From NCBI GenBank assembly GCA_016934135.1, contig JAFGTK010000318.1, positions 1 to 26,240 of the forward strand: a DNA stretch of 26,240 bases. The letters are read 5' to 3'. The position numbers and the translations under genes are program-made. Position 1 is the stretch's first letter, and each line of letters opens with the position of its first letter. Of the stretch, positions 7,938-15,490 are shown piece after piece. Below the pieces are notes generated by a model. That model saw only the letters and a list, made by a program, of their open reading frames with translations. It made no database searches and was not told where the DNA came from. This DNA is from Deltaproteobacteria bacterium. GTDB taxonomy: Bacteria > Desulfobacterota > Desulfomonilia > UBA1062.

Positions 7938-8993
7938 CTATTGGCTGACAAGCCAGCCCTGAGGGTCCTGGGGCTTGTCTCGAAACCGCAGTTCAAAATG
8001 CAGCATCGGCCTGACCACATCCCCGCTCTGACCAACCTCTGCAATGTTTTCACGTGCAGAGATCCTGTCCCCCACCGAGGCAACAACCTTTTGGAGATGG
8101 CCGTATACGGAATAGTACCCGCCGCCGTGATCAATAATGACAGTATTTCCATATACGTTTATCCAGTTCACGAAAACCACCTTGCCTTCATAGATGCTCC
8201 TGACCGGTGCGCCTTCATCGGCCTCGATATCGATACCCCGGGAACTCTGGGCAACCCCCTTGACGTGGAATGTTCCGAATTTGCGCACTATCTTCCCCAG
8301 TACCGGCCACGGCAGCCGGCCTTTCTTCTTGAAGATGCTCGCGCTGACAAGTTCCTTCTGGCGTTTATCCTCCTCCATACGGTTAAGGAGTTCCTTCATC
8401 CTGTCCTGGTAATCCTCAGATTCCCGCTTGAGCGATGCAAGCATCTTCGCCTTTTTTTCTCTCTCTTCATGCAGTTCTTCAACCGTGTCCTCAAGATCGG
8501 TCAGATCCTTTTTCAGCCCGAGTGCAACCTCTTCCAGCCTGGCCCTGGCCTGCGCAATCGTGGAACGAAGCTCCTGGTATTCCTTCAGCACCTCATTATT
8601 ATGCTTCAGGACACTGTTGAGGTACCCGGTATACTCCAGGTGGGAGTAATATATATCGATAATGTCAAAGAATGAGCCTTTATAAAGACCTATCCAGTTG
8701 TTCCTGAGTTTTTCTTCATGACCTTTCAGTACTGTCTGATAATGTTCCAGATCCTTCTCAAGACCTGCCGAGAGATCCTGTTTCAGTTCGATATCCTTTC
8801 TGACCAGGGAGATCCTGTCCTGAATCCTGAAAATCTCCTGATCCATGTCATAGAGTTTTTTCTCTTCATTGCGGTATTTTCCTTCGACCGCCTTTACCTT
8901 TTCACTGAGTTTCCTGATCTGCGGTGGGTCGTCGGATGCAAAGGCCAGACAGGGGAAAAGTATTATGATCACAGCCCATGCCAGGCTATGCAT
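7938..8993 (-). CDS. EnvC-like murein hydrolase activator (degenerate LytM/M23 domain)
   Basis: The 351-residue product has a signal peptide (about residues 1-20, ending PCLAFA), a long coiled coil (about 25-230) and a C-terminal LytM/peptidase M23 domain. Coiled coil plus inactive LytM is the EnvC plan: EnvC is recruited by FtsEX and switches on periplasmic amidases at the septum. The zinc site is incomplete. The usual HRGIDI reads SRGIDI and the usual HLHFE reads MLHFE, while the Asp, the YGHL histidine and the final His remain. An activator without peptidase activity is therefore likely. An upstream in-frame ATG exists at 9047, but 8993 has AGGAGA at seven bases and starts a proper signal peptide. 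This start overlaps the ftsX stop by eight bases. The neighbouring ftsE and ftsX strongly support the call. Confidence 0.85.
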   Translation of the reverse strand: MHSLAWAVIIILFPCLAFASDDPPQIRKLSEKVKAVEGKYRNEEKKLYDMDQEIFRIQDRISLVRKDIELKQDLSAGLEKDLEHYQTVLKGHEEKLRNNWIGLYKGSFFDIIDIYYSHLEYTGYLNSVLKHNNEVLKEYQELRSTIAQARARLEEVALGLKKDLTDLEDTVEELHEEREKKAKMLASLKRESEDYQDRMKELLNRMEEDKRQKELVSASIFKKKGRLPWPVLGKIVRKFGTFHVKGVAQSSRGIDIEADEGAPVRSIYEGKVVFVNWINVYGNTVIIDHGGGYYSVYGHLQKVVASVGDRISARENIAEVGQSGDVVRPMLHFELRFRDKPQDPQGWLVSQ

Positions 8994-9855
8994 CGATACT
9001 TCTCCTGATAGCCAGGATCGCGCCGGTAACACTGCACAGACATGCAAAAACGATCATTACAAGGAGCTGATTGATACCGGGCGGAGAAACGATGCCCAGC
9101 AGAACCGGTATGCGGGACAAGAGGTATAAGGTAGAGGCCCAGGCTGTCAGCGATGCGAGTATCGAGCCTGCAAGACCGTAAAGAAGGGCTTCGATAATAT
9201 AGGGGGCAAACAGAAAACCCCTTCCCGCACCAAGGAGATTGAGCACCTCTATCTCCTGGCTTCTTGTAATGATCCCGACACGGATGGATAAAAAAAGCAC
9301 AAGGGCCAGGCATATGATAACGACAAGCGCCATGAAAAGACCTGCAAATACTATTGAGTGATATGCGCCGGCAATACGGCCTAAGATCCCTTTGTGACAG
9401 CGGACATCTTCTATGGAAGGGATTTCCCTGAGCTTTTCCATCAAGGTTTCCATCTTTCCCACATAAGAAGGTTTTACCCCGATCTCAAAGGCATCGGGCA
9501 GGATCTCCGGATCAAGCCCTTCGATCAGAGGATTTTCACAACCGAGCCATTGCTTCATCCTGATAAGCCCTTCATCTCGCGGAATATAACTTACCCGGGA
9601 AACACCTTCCATCACAAGAAGTCTTTCCTGCAGCGAGAGAATGGTCGATTGCTGCTGATCGCCCCTGAGATAGGCCATCACCGTGGAATTGGTCCCTGGG
9701 ATGAGCGCGGCCCTTCCTGCAAGGTTCACTGTGCAGATAACGACAGACAGCTGAGAAAGGGCAAACCAGCACGCGATAAGGGTGAAAAAACTGCCCCAGG
9801 GACGCAGATGGACCCCTGTTGCAATCCGCTTAAAGATGTATAAAAGTCTAACCAT
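8986..9855 (-). CDS. ftsX: Cell division ABC-transporter-like permease FtsX
   Basis: This 289-residue protein shows FtsX topology: a cytoplasmic N-terminus, a first membrane segment (about residues 20-42) and an extracellular loop of about 120 residues. Three more membrane segments follow (about 165-190, 210-240 and 255-280). The loop contains the typical pattern of residues around MEGVSRVSYIPRDEGL and GLDPEILPDAFEI. FtsX does not transport. With FtsE it couples ATP hydrolysis in the cytoplasm to EnvC-type activators outside the membrane, controlling septal peptidoglycan splitting. It starts eight bases after ftsE ends, and its last codons overlap the envC start. This tight FtsE-FtsX-EnvC order indicates one operon and coordinated stoichiometry. 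No odd features are seen. Confidence 0.9.
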   Translation of the reverse strand: MVRLLYIFKRIATGVHLRPWGSFFTLIACWFALSQLSVVICTVNLAGRAALIPGTNSTVMAYLRGDQQQSTILSLQERLLVMEGVSRVSYIPRDEGLIRMKQWLGCENPLIEGLDPEILPDAFEIGVKPSYVGKMETLMEKLREIPSIEDVRCHKGILGRIAGAYHSIVFAGLFMALVVIICLALVLFLSIRVGIITRSQEIEVLNLLGAGRGFLFAPYIIEALLYGLAGSILASLTAWASTLYLLSRIPVLLGIVSPPGINQLLVMIVFACLCSVTGAILAIRRSIDA

Positions 9856-9863
9856 GGTCTCGT

Positions 9864-10517
9864 TTACTCAGCGAGTATCCTTCCTCTGTCCAGATGGATA
9901 ACCCGTGCGAAATCCATTACCGGATCTTCCCTGTGGCTTGCTACAATCATGGTCATACCCTTTTTATGCAGCCGGTAGAACATATTCATGATGTACCTCC
10001 CCATATCGTCATCAAGGCTTCCCACGGGTTCATCCGCCAGCAGGATATCGGGATCATGAATAATGGATCTTACCAGGGCCAGCCGCTGCCGTTCACCCCC
10101 GGAAAGATCACCGGCACGCTCATATACCCTGTGCTGAAGGCCGACCCATTTGAGCATTTTCCAGACCCTGCCCCGGATATATGCAGATGTCTTTCCGAGA
10201 ATTTCCAGAATAACGGCGGCATTATCGTAAACACTCCAGTCATCGATAAGCTTGAAATCCTGAAAGACAAAACCGGTATGCCTGCGTATGGCCTGAATAT
10301 TCAAAAAATCCATACCGGTTATATCCCTGTCCTGAATGAATATCTGCCCGCTTGTGGGATATTCCAGCGCATACATAAGCTTTAACAGGGTTGTCTTTCC
10401 CGCTCCGGATGGACCACGGAGAAAACAGCATTCACCTCTTTTTATATGCAGGGATACATCGCGCAAGGCATAGACACTGCCGTGATAAACCTTTGATACA
10501 CCTTCCAGAATAATCAT
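9864..10517 (-). CDS. ftsE: Cell division ATP-binding protein FtsE
   Basis: This 217-residue ABC ATPase has all core motifs: Walker A GPSGAGKTT (Lys41), the Q-loop region FVFQDFKLI, the signature LSGGERQRLAL, Walker B ILLADEPVGSLD and the switch histidine in ASHRE. The LSGGE/DEP pattern and the length match FtsE rather than lipoprotein-export LolD, and ftsX follows directly. FtsE binds the inner face of FtsX at the divisome and drives activation of the EnvC-type partner. It begins 62 bases after the stop of the Xre-type gene on the same strand. I see no promoter of its own in that gap, so readthrough from the regulator gene is likely. The ATG follows a weak GGGGTG site. Confidence 0.92.
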   Translation of the reverse strand: MIILEGVSKVYHGSVYALRDVSLHIKRGECCFLRGPSGAGKTTLLKLMYALEYPTSGQIFIQDRDITGMDFLNIQAIRRHTGFVFQDFKLIDDWSVYDNAAVILEILGKTSAYIRGRVWKMLKWVGLQHRVYERAGDLSGGERQRLALVRSIIHDPDILLADEPVGSLDDDMGRYIMNMFYRLHKKGMTMIVASHREDPVMDFARVIHLDRGRILAE

Positions 10518-10579
10518 CGCACCCCAGATACACCCTCCCTGCCGGGCTGCATGTATGCCGTAAAATCTGCCATACCGCT

Positions 10580-11011
10580 CTATATGAGCCTGTTTTTCAT
10601 ATCGACTAGAAGATCGATATCAGCGGCAATATAGTCTATATTTTTCATCATGGCAGGGTGGTCATCAGTAAATGACGCACATTCCGTCATAAGGTGCTGC
10701 AGCTCCAGGATCTCTTTGTCGATAAGGGCAAGAATCCTGCTTATATGCACATCCGTCAGTTCCATTACATCTTCATGGGGAGCATGAATACCGGCGCCTT
10801 CTGCCGGACCCTTTATTGATCCTATGAGTTCCAGCAGATTATCAGGGCCGATCTCCAGGGCTCTGCAGAGACCCTGAACAACCTTTTGCGAAGGCCTGCC
10901 CGGAGGATTAAGCTCATACAGAGATATGGTCTTGGATGAAATGCCGCTTTGTTTTGCCAGCTGTTCCATTGTCAGCCCTTTCATCTTCCGTAATTGCCTC
11001 AGACTGTTCAC
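10580..11011 (-). CDS. Xre-family helix-turn-helix regulator, GTG start
   Basis: This 143-residue protein has an N-terminal HTH_3/Xre domain (residues 1-60: LRKMKGLTMEQLAKQSGIS, then KTISLYE for the recognition helix). A linker follows, then a helical C-terminal part (about 85-143) rich in Leu/Ile and acidic residues that may form a dimerising helical bundle. No sensor or peptidase domain is recognised. The start is GTG, with AAGGAGG six bases upstream, a strong site. It is the first gene of the long minus-strand run, 62 bases ahead of ftsE, and is divergent from flhB. It could regulate itself, the ftsEX-envC-ctp-deacetylase genes, flagellar genes, or several of these. A sigma70-type promoter and a small dyad lie upstream. 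The family is sure; the targets are unknown. Confidence 0.8.
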   Translation of the reverse strand: MNSLRQLRKMKGLTMEQLAKQSGISSKTISLYELNPPGRPSQKVVQGLCRALEIGPDNLLELIGSIKGPAEGAGIHAPHEDVMELTDVHISRILALIDKEILELQHLMTECASFTDDHPAMMKNIDYIAADIDLLVDMKNRLI

Positions 11012-11038
11012 ATGAGACCTCCTTGAGTATATGCCTTA

Positions 11039-11067
11039 TTTGTACCATTATTAATTATTAATTTCAA
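11039..11067 (-). promoter_or_regulatory. Sigma70-type promoter upstream of the Xre gene
   Basis: On the minus strand TTGAAA (11067-11062) and TACAAA (11044-11039) are 17 bases apart, in a markedly AT-rich tract of ATTA repeats. It lies 28 bases upstream of the GTG start and before the AAGGAGG site. This is a plausible main promoter for the Xre gene and perhaps for the ftsE-to-deacetylase genes. Confidence 0.45.
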
Positions 11068-11095
11068 TTTACATGAATTTCATCATATGTATAGA
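11068..11095 (+). promoter_or_regulatory. Weak sigma70-like promoter candidate toward flhB
   Basis: TTTACA (11068-11073), a 16-base spacer and TATAGA (11090-11095) read toward flhB. This would leave a leader of about 175 bases. The -35 differs from consensus at one position, but the -10 is weak. The -35 abuts that of the divergent Xre-gene promoter, so the two could compete. The remaining leader (11100-11277) shows no clear structure or second promoter that I trust. Confidence 0.25.
11073..11083. promoter_or_regulatory. Small dyad between divergent promoters, possible operator
   Basis: ATGAATTTCAT is a perfect inverted repeat (ATGAA/TTCAT) around one central base. It begins at the last base of the weak flhB-side -35 and lies just upstream of the Xre-side -35. 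Placement suits an Xre-type binding site, but a short AT-rich dyad can arise by chance. Confidence 0.25.
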
Positions 11096-11277
11096 CCTTA
11101 AAACCTGCTGCGGGAATATTTGGCGCACTCGAACAAATCCATACCCTGCATACCTTAAACACAATGAACCGGATAAACCCGGTATCTGCCTGCAATTACA
11201 CCCATCCTGCATGACCCGGCACCTTATACCCATACCCCTTTGACGGGATTGGTATGATTTTCGCAGATGTCTTCACC

Positions 11278-12354
11278 ATGGCCAAAGAGAATGAAAACGG
11301 TCAGGAGCGATCGGAACAACCAACTGGAAAACGTCTGCAGGATGCCAGAGAAAAGGGCCAGGTGTGCAAAAGCACGGAGGTATCGACCTGCTTTCTGTTC
11401 CTGGGCACAATCATCTCTTTCTATTTCTATATCCCGTCTGTTGCCAAAAAACTGGCAAGTATCGTGAGTTCATATCTCGACAATACGGGCTGCTGGGATG
11501 GCAGCCAGCTTTCCGCTATATCGATCTTCCACAAGGCGGTCATTGAACTGGGAATCCTGGTGCTTCCTATTCTCGTTATATTTCTTCTCATCGGATTAGC
11601 GTCAAATATCATGCAGATAGGGTTCATCATCAGCTCAGAACCCATTACCCCGAAATTCTCCAAGCTGGATCCGATAAAAGGGTTCAAGAACAAGTTTTTC
11701 TCCATAAAAAGCCTTGAACTGCTGATAAAAACCCTCGTCATCCTCCTCGTGATCACGTGGGTGGCCTACCGGGCAATCAAACGGGAAATCCCTGATTTCC
11801 CCCCGCTCATCGACAGCGATCCAAGCGTCATTTTGATGACGTTTTTTCAGTCTGCCATGCACCTGCTCTGGGATTTTCTCTGGATCTTCGTGATTGTTGC
11901 GGTTGCAGATTATGTATTTCAGAAATGGCAGCACACGAAGGATTTAATGATGACAAAACAGGAAATTAAAGACGAGATGAAACAGTATGAGGGAAATCCG
12001 CAGATCAAAAGCAGGATCCGCTCCATACAGCTGCATATGGCCCGAAGAAGAATGATGAAAGAGGTCCCCAAGGCGGATGTCGTCATCACAAACCCCACAC
12101 ACCTTGCAGTGGCATTGCGCTACGATCGGGGCAAAATGGCGGCACCTGTGGTGGTTGCAAAAGGCGCAGGCATACTGGCCGAAAAGATAAAAGAGATCGC
12201 CCGCTCTTCACGTATTCCTATTGTGGAAAACAAGCCGTTGGCACAGGCTTTGTATAAAAGCGTGGATATCGGCGATATCATCCCGGAGAAATGGTACAAG
12301 ACCGTGGCTGAAATACTCGCTTACGTCTACAGACTCAAGGCAGGTGTACGATAG
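11278..12354 (+). CDS. flhB: Flagellar type III export protein FlhB
   Basis: This 358-residue FlhB begins at the conserved N-terminus (MAKENENGQERSEQPTGKR). Four membrane segments follow (about residues 30-55, 85-110, 140-165 and 180-205), then a cytoplasmic domain. The self-cleavage site NPTH is present (Asn272 to His275), followed by the usual LAVALRYD. FlhB helps form the export gate and, through cleavage at NPTH, switches export from rod/hook to filament substrates. An alternative ATG at 11254 would add eight residues; neither start has a good Shine-Dalgarno, and I prefer 11278 from family length. It heads the flagellar run, and flhA begins at the very next base after its stop. fliP/fliQ/fliR, often just upstream, are absent here and must lie elsewhere. 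Confidence 0.92.
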   Translation: MAKENENGQERSEQPTGKRLQDAREKGQVCKSTEVSTCFLFLGTIISFYFYIPSVAKKLASIVSSYLDNTGCWDGSQLSAISIFHKAVIELGILVLPILVIFLLIGLASNIMQIGFIISSEPITPKFSKLDPIKGFKNKFFSIKSLELLIKTLVILLVITWVAYRAIKREIPDFPPLIDSDPSVILMTFFQSAMHLLWDFLWIFVIVAVADYVFQKWQHTKDLMMTKQEIKDEMKQYEGNPQIKSRIRSIQLHMARRRMMKEVPKADVVITNPTHLAVALRYDRGKMAAPVVVAKGAGILAEKIKEIARSSRIPIVENKPLAQALYKSVDIGDIIPEKWYKTVAEILAYVYRLKAGVR

Positions 12355-14424
12355 ATGGCACAGAAAACAGCATTACCTTTCGGGATGGACAATAAGTTAG
12401 CAGCAGATATCGTGATGGGTCTCGGCGTTCTGATGGTGATGACCATCGTTCTGGTGCCGCTGCCCACTTTTATTCTCGACATCCTGCTGACCTTCAGCAT
12501 CACCATCGGGATCATCATCCTCATGGTAAGCATGTACACGATAAATCCCCTTCACTTCTCTGTATTTCCGTCTCTTCTCCTGGTGGTAACCCTTTTCAGG
12601 CTCTCCCTGAACATCGCCTCTACCAGGCTGATCCTCCTGCACGGGGCTGAAGGGGAACTCGCTGCAGGAAAGGTGATCAACGTATTCGGCCAGTTCGTTG
12701 TCGGAGGAAGCTATGTAGTGGGCATAGTGGTGTTTTCCATCTTTGTCCTGATCAACTTCGTTGTCATCACAAAAGGTGCAACCCGTATAGGCGAGGTCAC
12801 TGCAAGGTTCACCCTGGATGCAATGCCGGGAAAACAGATGGCCATCGATGCAGACCTCAATGCAGGGATGATCTCCGAGAGCGAGGCAAGAGAGCGCAGG
12901 GACCAGATCCGAAGGGAAGCGGAATTCTACGGGGCCATGGATGGTGCTACAAAATTCGTGCGTGGTGATGCCATTGCAGGTATCGTCATCACCTTTATCA
13001 ATATCATCGGGGGCATTGTCATCGGTGTAATGCAGAACGACATGCCCTTTTCCGAGGCACTGACCACATATACGGCGCTCACCATCGGCGACGGTCTTGT
13101 CTCGCAGATACCGGCACTCATCATATCATCGGCCGCAGGCATAATCGTCACCCAGTCCGCAGCAGACAAGTCCATTGGAAGACTTGTTTCCGAACAGCTT
13201 TCCTTTCAGCCCATGGCGCTCTTATCCGCTGCGGCTATTATCTTTTTCTTCGGCCTTGTTCCCGGCATGCCGCATGTATCGTTCCTTGCCATCGCAACCT
13301 TAATGGGCGCAATAGGCTGGATAAGCCTTCGATTCAAGAAGGAGGAAGAACCTGAAGAAGAGGCCCCGCGCGAGGAGGAGGTATCCCCCGAGACCCTTCT
13401 GCCCATGGATATTCTGGAATTCGAGATCGGCTACGGACTGATCCCTCTCGTTGATACATCACAGGGCGGCGAACTTTTGACGCGCATCAAGGCCATGCGT
13501 CGCAATATTGCAGGCGAACTCGGTATAATCGTTCCTCCCATTCATGTACGCGACAATCTTGATCTCAAGCCGAATGAATACAAACTCACACTGAAAGGGT
13601 CGGAGATCGCACGTTCCGAAGCCATGATAGACCGGCTCATGGTCCTGAATCCAGAAGAAGTGGAGGTCGATATACCGGGCATCCCGGTAAAGGAACCTGC
13701 ATTCGGACTGCCCGGGCTGTGGATCAAAAAGGCGGACAGCGAACGTGCTCAGCTTGCAGGTCTGACCGTAGTGGACACATCCACGGTTATTGCGACGCAT
13801 CTTACCGAGGCCATCAAATCCAATGCCTTCGACCTTCTGGGCAGGCAGGAGCTTCAATCGATCCTGGATACTGTTTCCAGATCCCACCCCAAGGTGGTGG
13901 AAGACCTTATCCCGGGCACACTCCCGGCTGGTGTTGTTCTGCGCGTACTGAAGAACCTGCTTCGGGAAAAGGTATCGGTAAAGAATATCCTTTCGATCCT
14001 GGAAACCCTTGCAGACTACGGGTCCATGACAAAGGATCCCGATATTTTGACGGAATATGTCAGACAAACCCTCATGCGGATTATTTCATCCCCGTATGTT
14101 TCCAATAACACAATCTCGGTATTGGCTCTGGATCCCGGTATAGACGGGATGATATCAAATTCCATCCAGCACACCGAACATGGTTCGTATCTTGCATTGG
14201 ATCCTGACAAATCACAGAAGATACTTATGACGCTAAACAAGGAGGTTCGCAACGTGGGGAAACAGGGATTGGTTCCTATCTTACTTACTTCGCCTCTGAG
14301 CAGAACATACATGAAACGTCTCACTGAGAGGTATATGCCGGATCTCGTGGTCCTGTCGCATAATGAGATCCCGCCGGATGTAACCATAAAAAATATGGGG
14401 ATGGTAAGAGTCGATGCAAATTAA
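12355..14424 (+). CDS. flhA: Flagellar type III export gate protein FlhA
   Basis: This 689-residue protein has about eight membrane segments in the first 330 residues. These include the highly conserved region with FSVFPSLLLVVTLFRLSLNIASTRLIL-type sequence and the FHIPEP-like cytoplasmic loop (DAMPGKQMAIDADLNAG). An acidic, Glu-rich linker (about 326-345) leads into the cytoplasmic FlhA-C domain that docks chaperone-substrate complexes. FlhA forms the nonameric ring of the export gate and couples proton flow to secretion. Length is normal for the family. The ATG directly abuts the flhB stop codon, and its end overlaps flhF by 11 bases, both signs of translational coupling. No broken or missing segment is seen. 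Confidence 0.95.
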   Translation: MAQKTALPFGMDNKLAADIVMGLGVLMVMTIVLVPLPTFILDILLTFSITIGIIILMVSMYTINPLHFSVFPSLLLVVTLFRLSLNIASTRLILLHGAEGELAAGKVINVFGQFVVGGSYVVGIVVFSIFVLINFVVITKGATRIGEVTARFTLDAMPGKQMAIDADLNAGMISESEARERRDQIRREAEFYGAMDGATKFVRGDAIAGIVITFINIIGGIVIGVMQNDMPFSEALTTYTALTIGDGLVSQIPALIISSAAGIIVTQSAADKSIGRLVSEQLSFQPMALLSAAAIIFFFGLVPGMPHVSFLAIATLMGAIGWISLRFKKEEEPEEEAPREEEVSPETLLPMDILEFEIGYGLIPLVDTSQGGELLTRIKAMRRNIAGELGIIVPPIHVRDNLDLKPNEYKLTLKGSEIARSEAMIDRLMVLNPEEVEVDIPGIPVKEPAFGLPGLWIKKADSERAQLAGLTVVDTSTVIATHLTEAIKSNAFDLLGRQELQSILDTVSRSHPKVVEDLIPGTLPAGVVLRVLKNLLREKVSVKNILSILETLADYGSMTKDPDILTEYVRQTLMRIISSPYVSNNTISVLALDPGIDGMISNSIQHTEHGSYLALDPDKSQKILMTLNKEVRNVGKQGLVPILLTSPLSRTYMKRLTERYMPDLVVLSHNEIPPDVTIKNMGMVRVDAN

Positions 14425-15490
14425 GACGTTCAAGGCACCCTCAATGAAGGATGTTCTCTCGCAGATAAAGGACGACCTGGGCAAAGATGCCGTTATCATC
14501 TCAAAAAGAGAGGTCCTGGACAATGCCTTCGGTATGACGGCCCGGCCCATGATAGAGGTCACTGCCGCAATAGACTATGATGCAGAGAGCTTTGATTATC
14601 ACATAAAGAACCTGTCTTCACAGGGGGTATCACACAGAACCTATTCAAGTACAGGGATCGAGACCCCAAAGGCTGCATCCCCTATCTCCAATGAAATCCT
14701 CGAACTCAAGGAAATGATGAAGGAACTGATCGATCATACCGGATACAAACTCCATGAAAAGAATCCTCTGAGAAAGGCCATCATCAAAAAGGGAGTACGC
14801 GCACATCTTGTAGACCTCATCCTTTCAAAGCTTGGAGACAAGGCTCATATGGAGTCTATCAGGGGCCTGCTGGAAAAGATCGTACGCACTTCCGGTGCAC
14901 CGGAAGAACGGATATGGACTTTTCTGGGTACAACCGGTGTTGGAAAAACGACAACCATGGCAAAGATTGCAGCAGGATCGGTATTGAACGAGGGCAAACG
15001 TGTGGGACTGATTACCCTTGATACATACAGGATAGGGGCAATAGATCAGGGCCGTATCTATGCAAAGATATTAAACGCCCCTTTCATCTCTGTCACTACT
15101 GTTTCAGAGTTCAGAACCGCCCTTGCAAGGCTTGATTCCATGGATGTCATCCTCGTGGATACTGTCGGACGTTCGCCTTTCTGCAATGATTATATAACTC
15201 ATCTTAGCCAATACTTTGACGGTATCTCCTCATGCAAATTCCTGCTTATGCCCGTGGCTACCAGAGACAGTGAGATGGACATCACAACAAAGACGTTTTC
15301 CAAGATCGGAATAAACAGGATGATATTTACCAAGCAGGATGAAGCGATACTAAGCGGCTCCATTATTTCACACAATCTTATGCACAGAATACCCATAACA
15401 CACATCACAACCGGCCAGAGGGTTCCGGAAGATATTGAGACGGCATCTTCATCAAAAATCATCGAGAGATGTCTCGGAGACATATCATGA
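14414..15490 (+). CDS. flhF: Flagellar SRP-like GTPase FlhF
   Basis: This 358-residue SRP-family GTPase has an N-terminal B domain (MQIKTFKAPSMKDVLSQIK, then DAVIISKREV), a helical N domain and a G domain from about residue 170. Visible motifs are GTTGVGKTTTMAKIA (G1), LDTYRIGAIDQ (G2 region), DTVGRS (G3), TKQDE at the G4 place and TTGQRVPEDIE near the end. FlhF marks the cell pole and recruits the first flagellar components. G4 reads TKQDE where TKLDE is more usual; the Thr, Lys and Asp are kept, so GTP binding is expected. The gene overlaps flhA by 11 bases and flhG by four (ATGA). Its presence with flhG suggests polar or otherwise position-controlled flagella. Confidence 0.93.
   Translation: MQIKTFKAPSMKDVLSQIKDDLGKDAVIISKREVLDNAFGMTARPMIEVTAAIDYDAESFDYHIKNLSSQGVSHRTYSSTGIETPKAASPISNEILELKEMMKELIDHTGYKLHEKNPLRKAIIKKGVRAHLVDLILSKLGDKAHMESIRGLLEKIVRTSGAPEERIWTFLGTTGVGKTTTMAKIAAGSVLNEGKRVGLITLDTYRIGAIDQGRIYAKILNAPFISVTTVSEFRTALARLDSMDVILVDTVGRSPFCNDYITHLSQYFDGISSCKFLLMPVATRDSEMDITTKTFSKIGINRMIFTKQDEAILSGSIISHNLMHRIPITHITTGQRVPEDIETASSSKIIERCLGDIS

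Noticed and set aside
7866..8675. 269-codon + strand open frame opposite the EnvC-like gene
   Set aside because: It mirrors the codon bias of the coiled-coil gene on the other strand. It shows no domain, signal or Shine-Dalgarno.
8994..9047. N-terminal 18-residue extension of the EnvC-like protein
   Set aside because: The longer start lies deep in ftsX and places a hydrophilic stretch before a normal signal peptide. The ATG at 8993 has the better Shine-Dalgarno.
11249..11265. Sigma54-like promoter (TTGG, ten bases, then GC) upstream of flhB
   Set aside because: GG-N10-GC is present but both half-sites deviate from TTGGCAC and TTGC. It overlaps the possible ATG at 11254 and would start transcription at about the ATG at 11278, leaving no leader.
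13459..14067. 202-codon minus-strand open frame inside flhA
   Set aside because: Shadow of the FlhA cytoplasmic domain; no promoter, Shine-Dalgarno or family resemblance.
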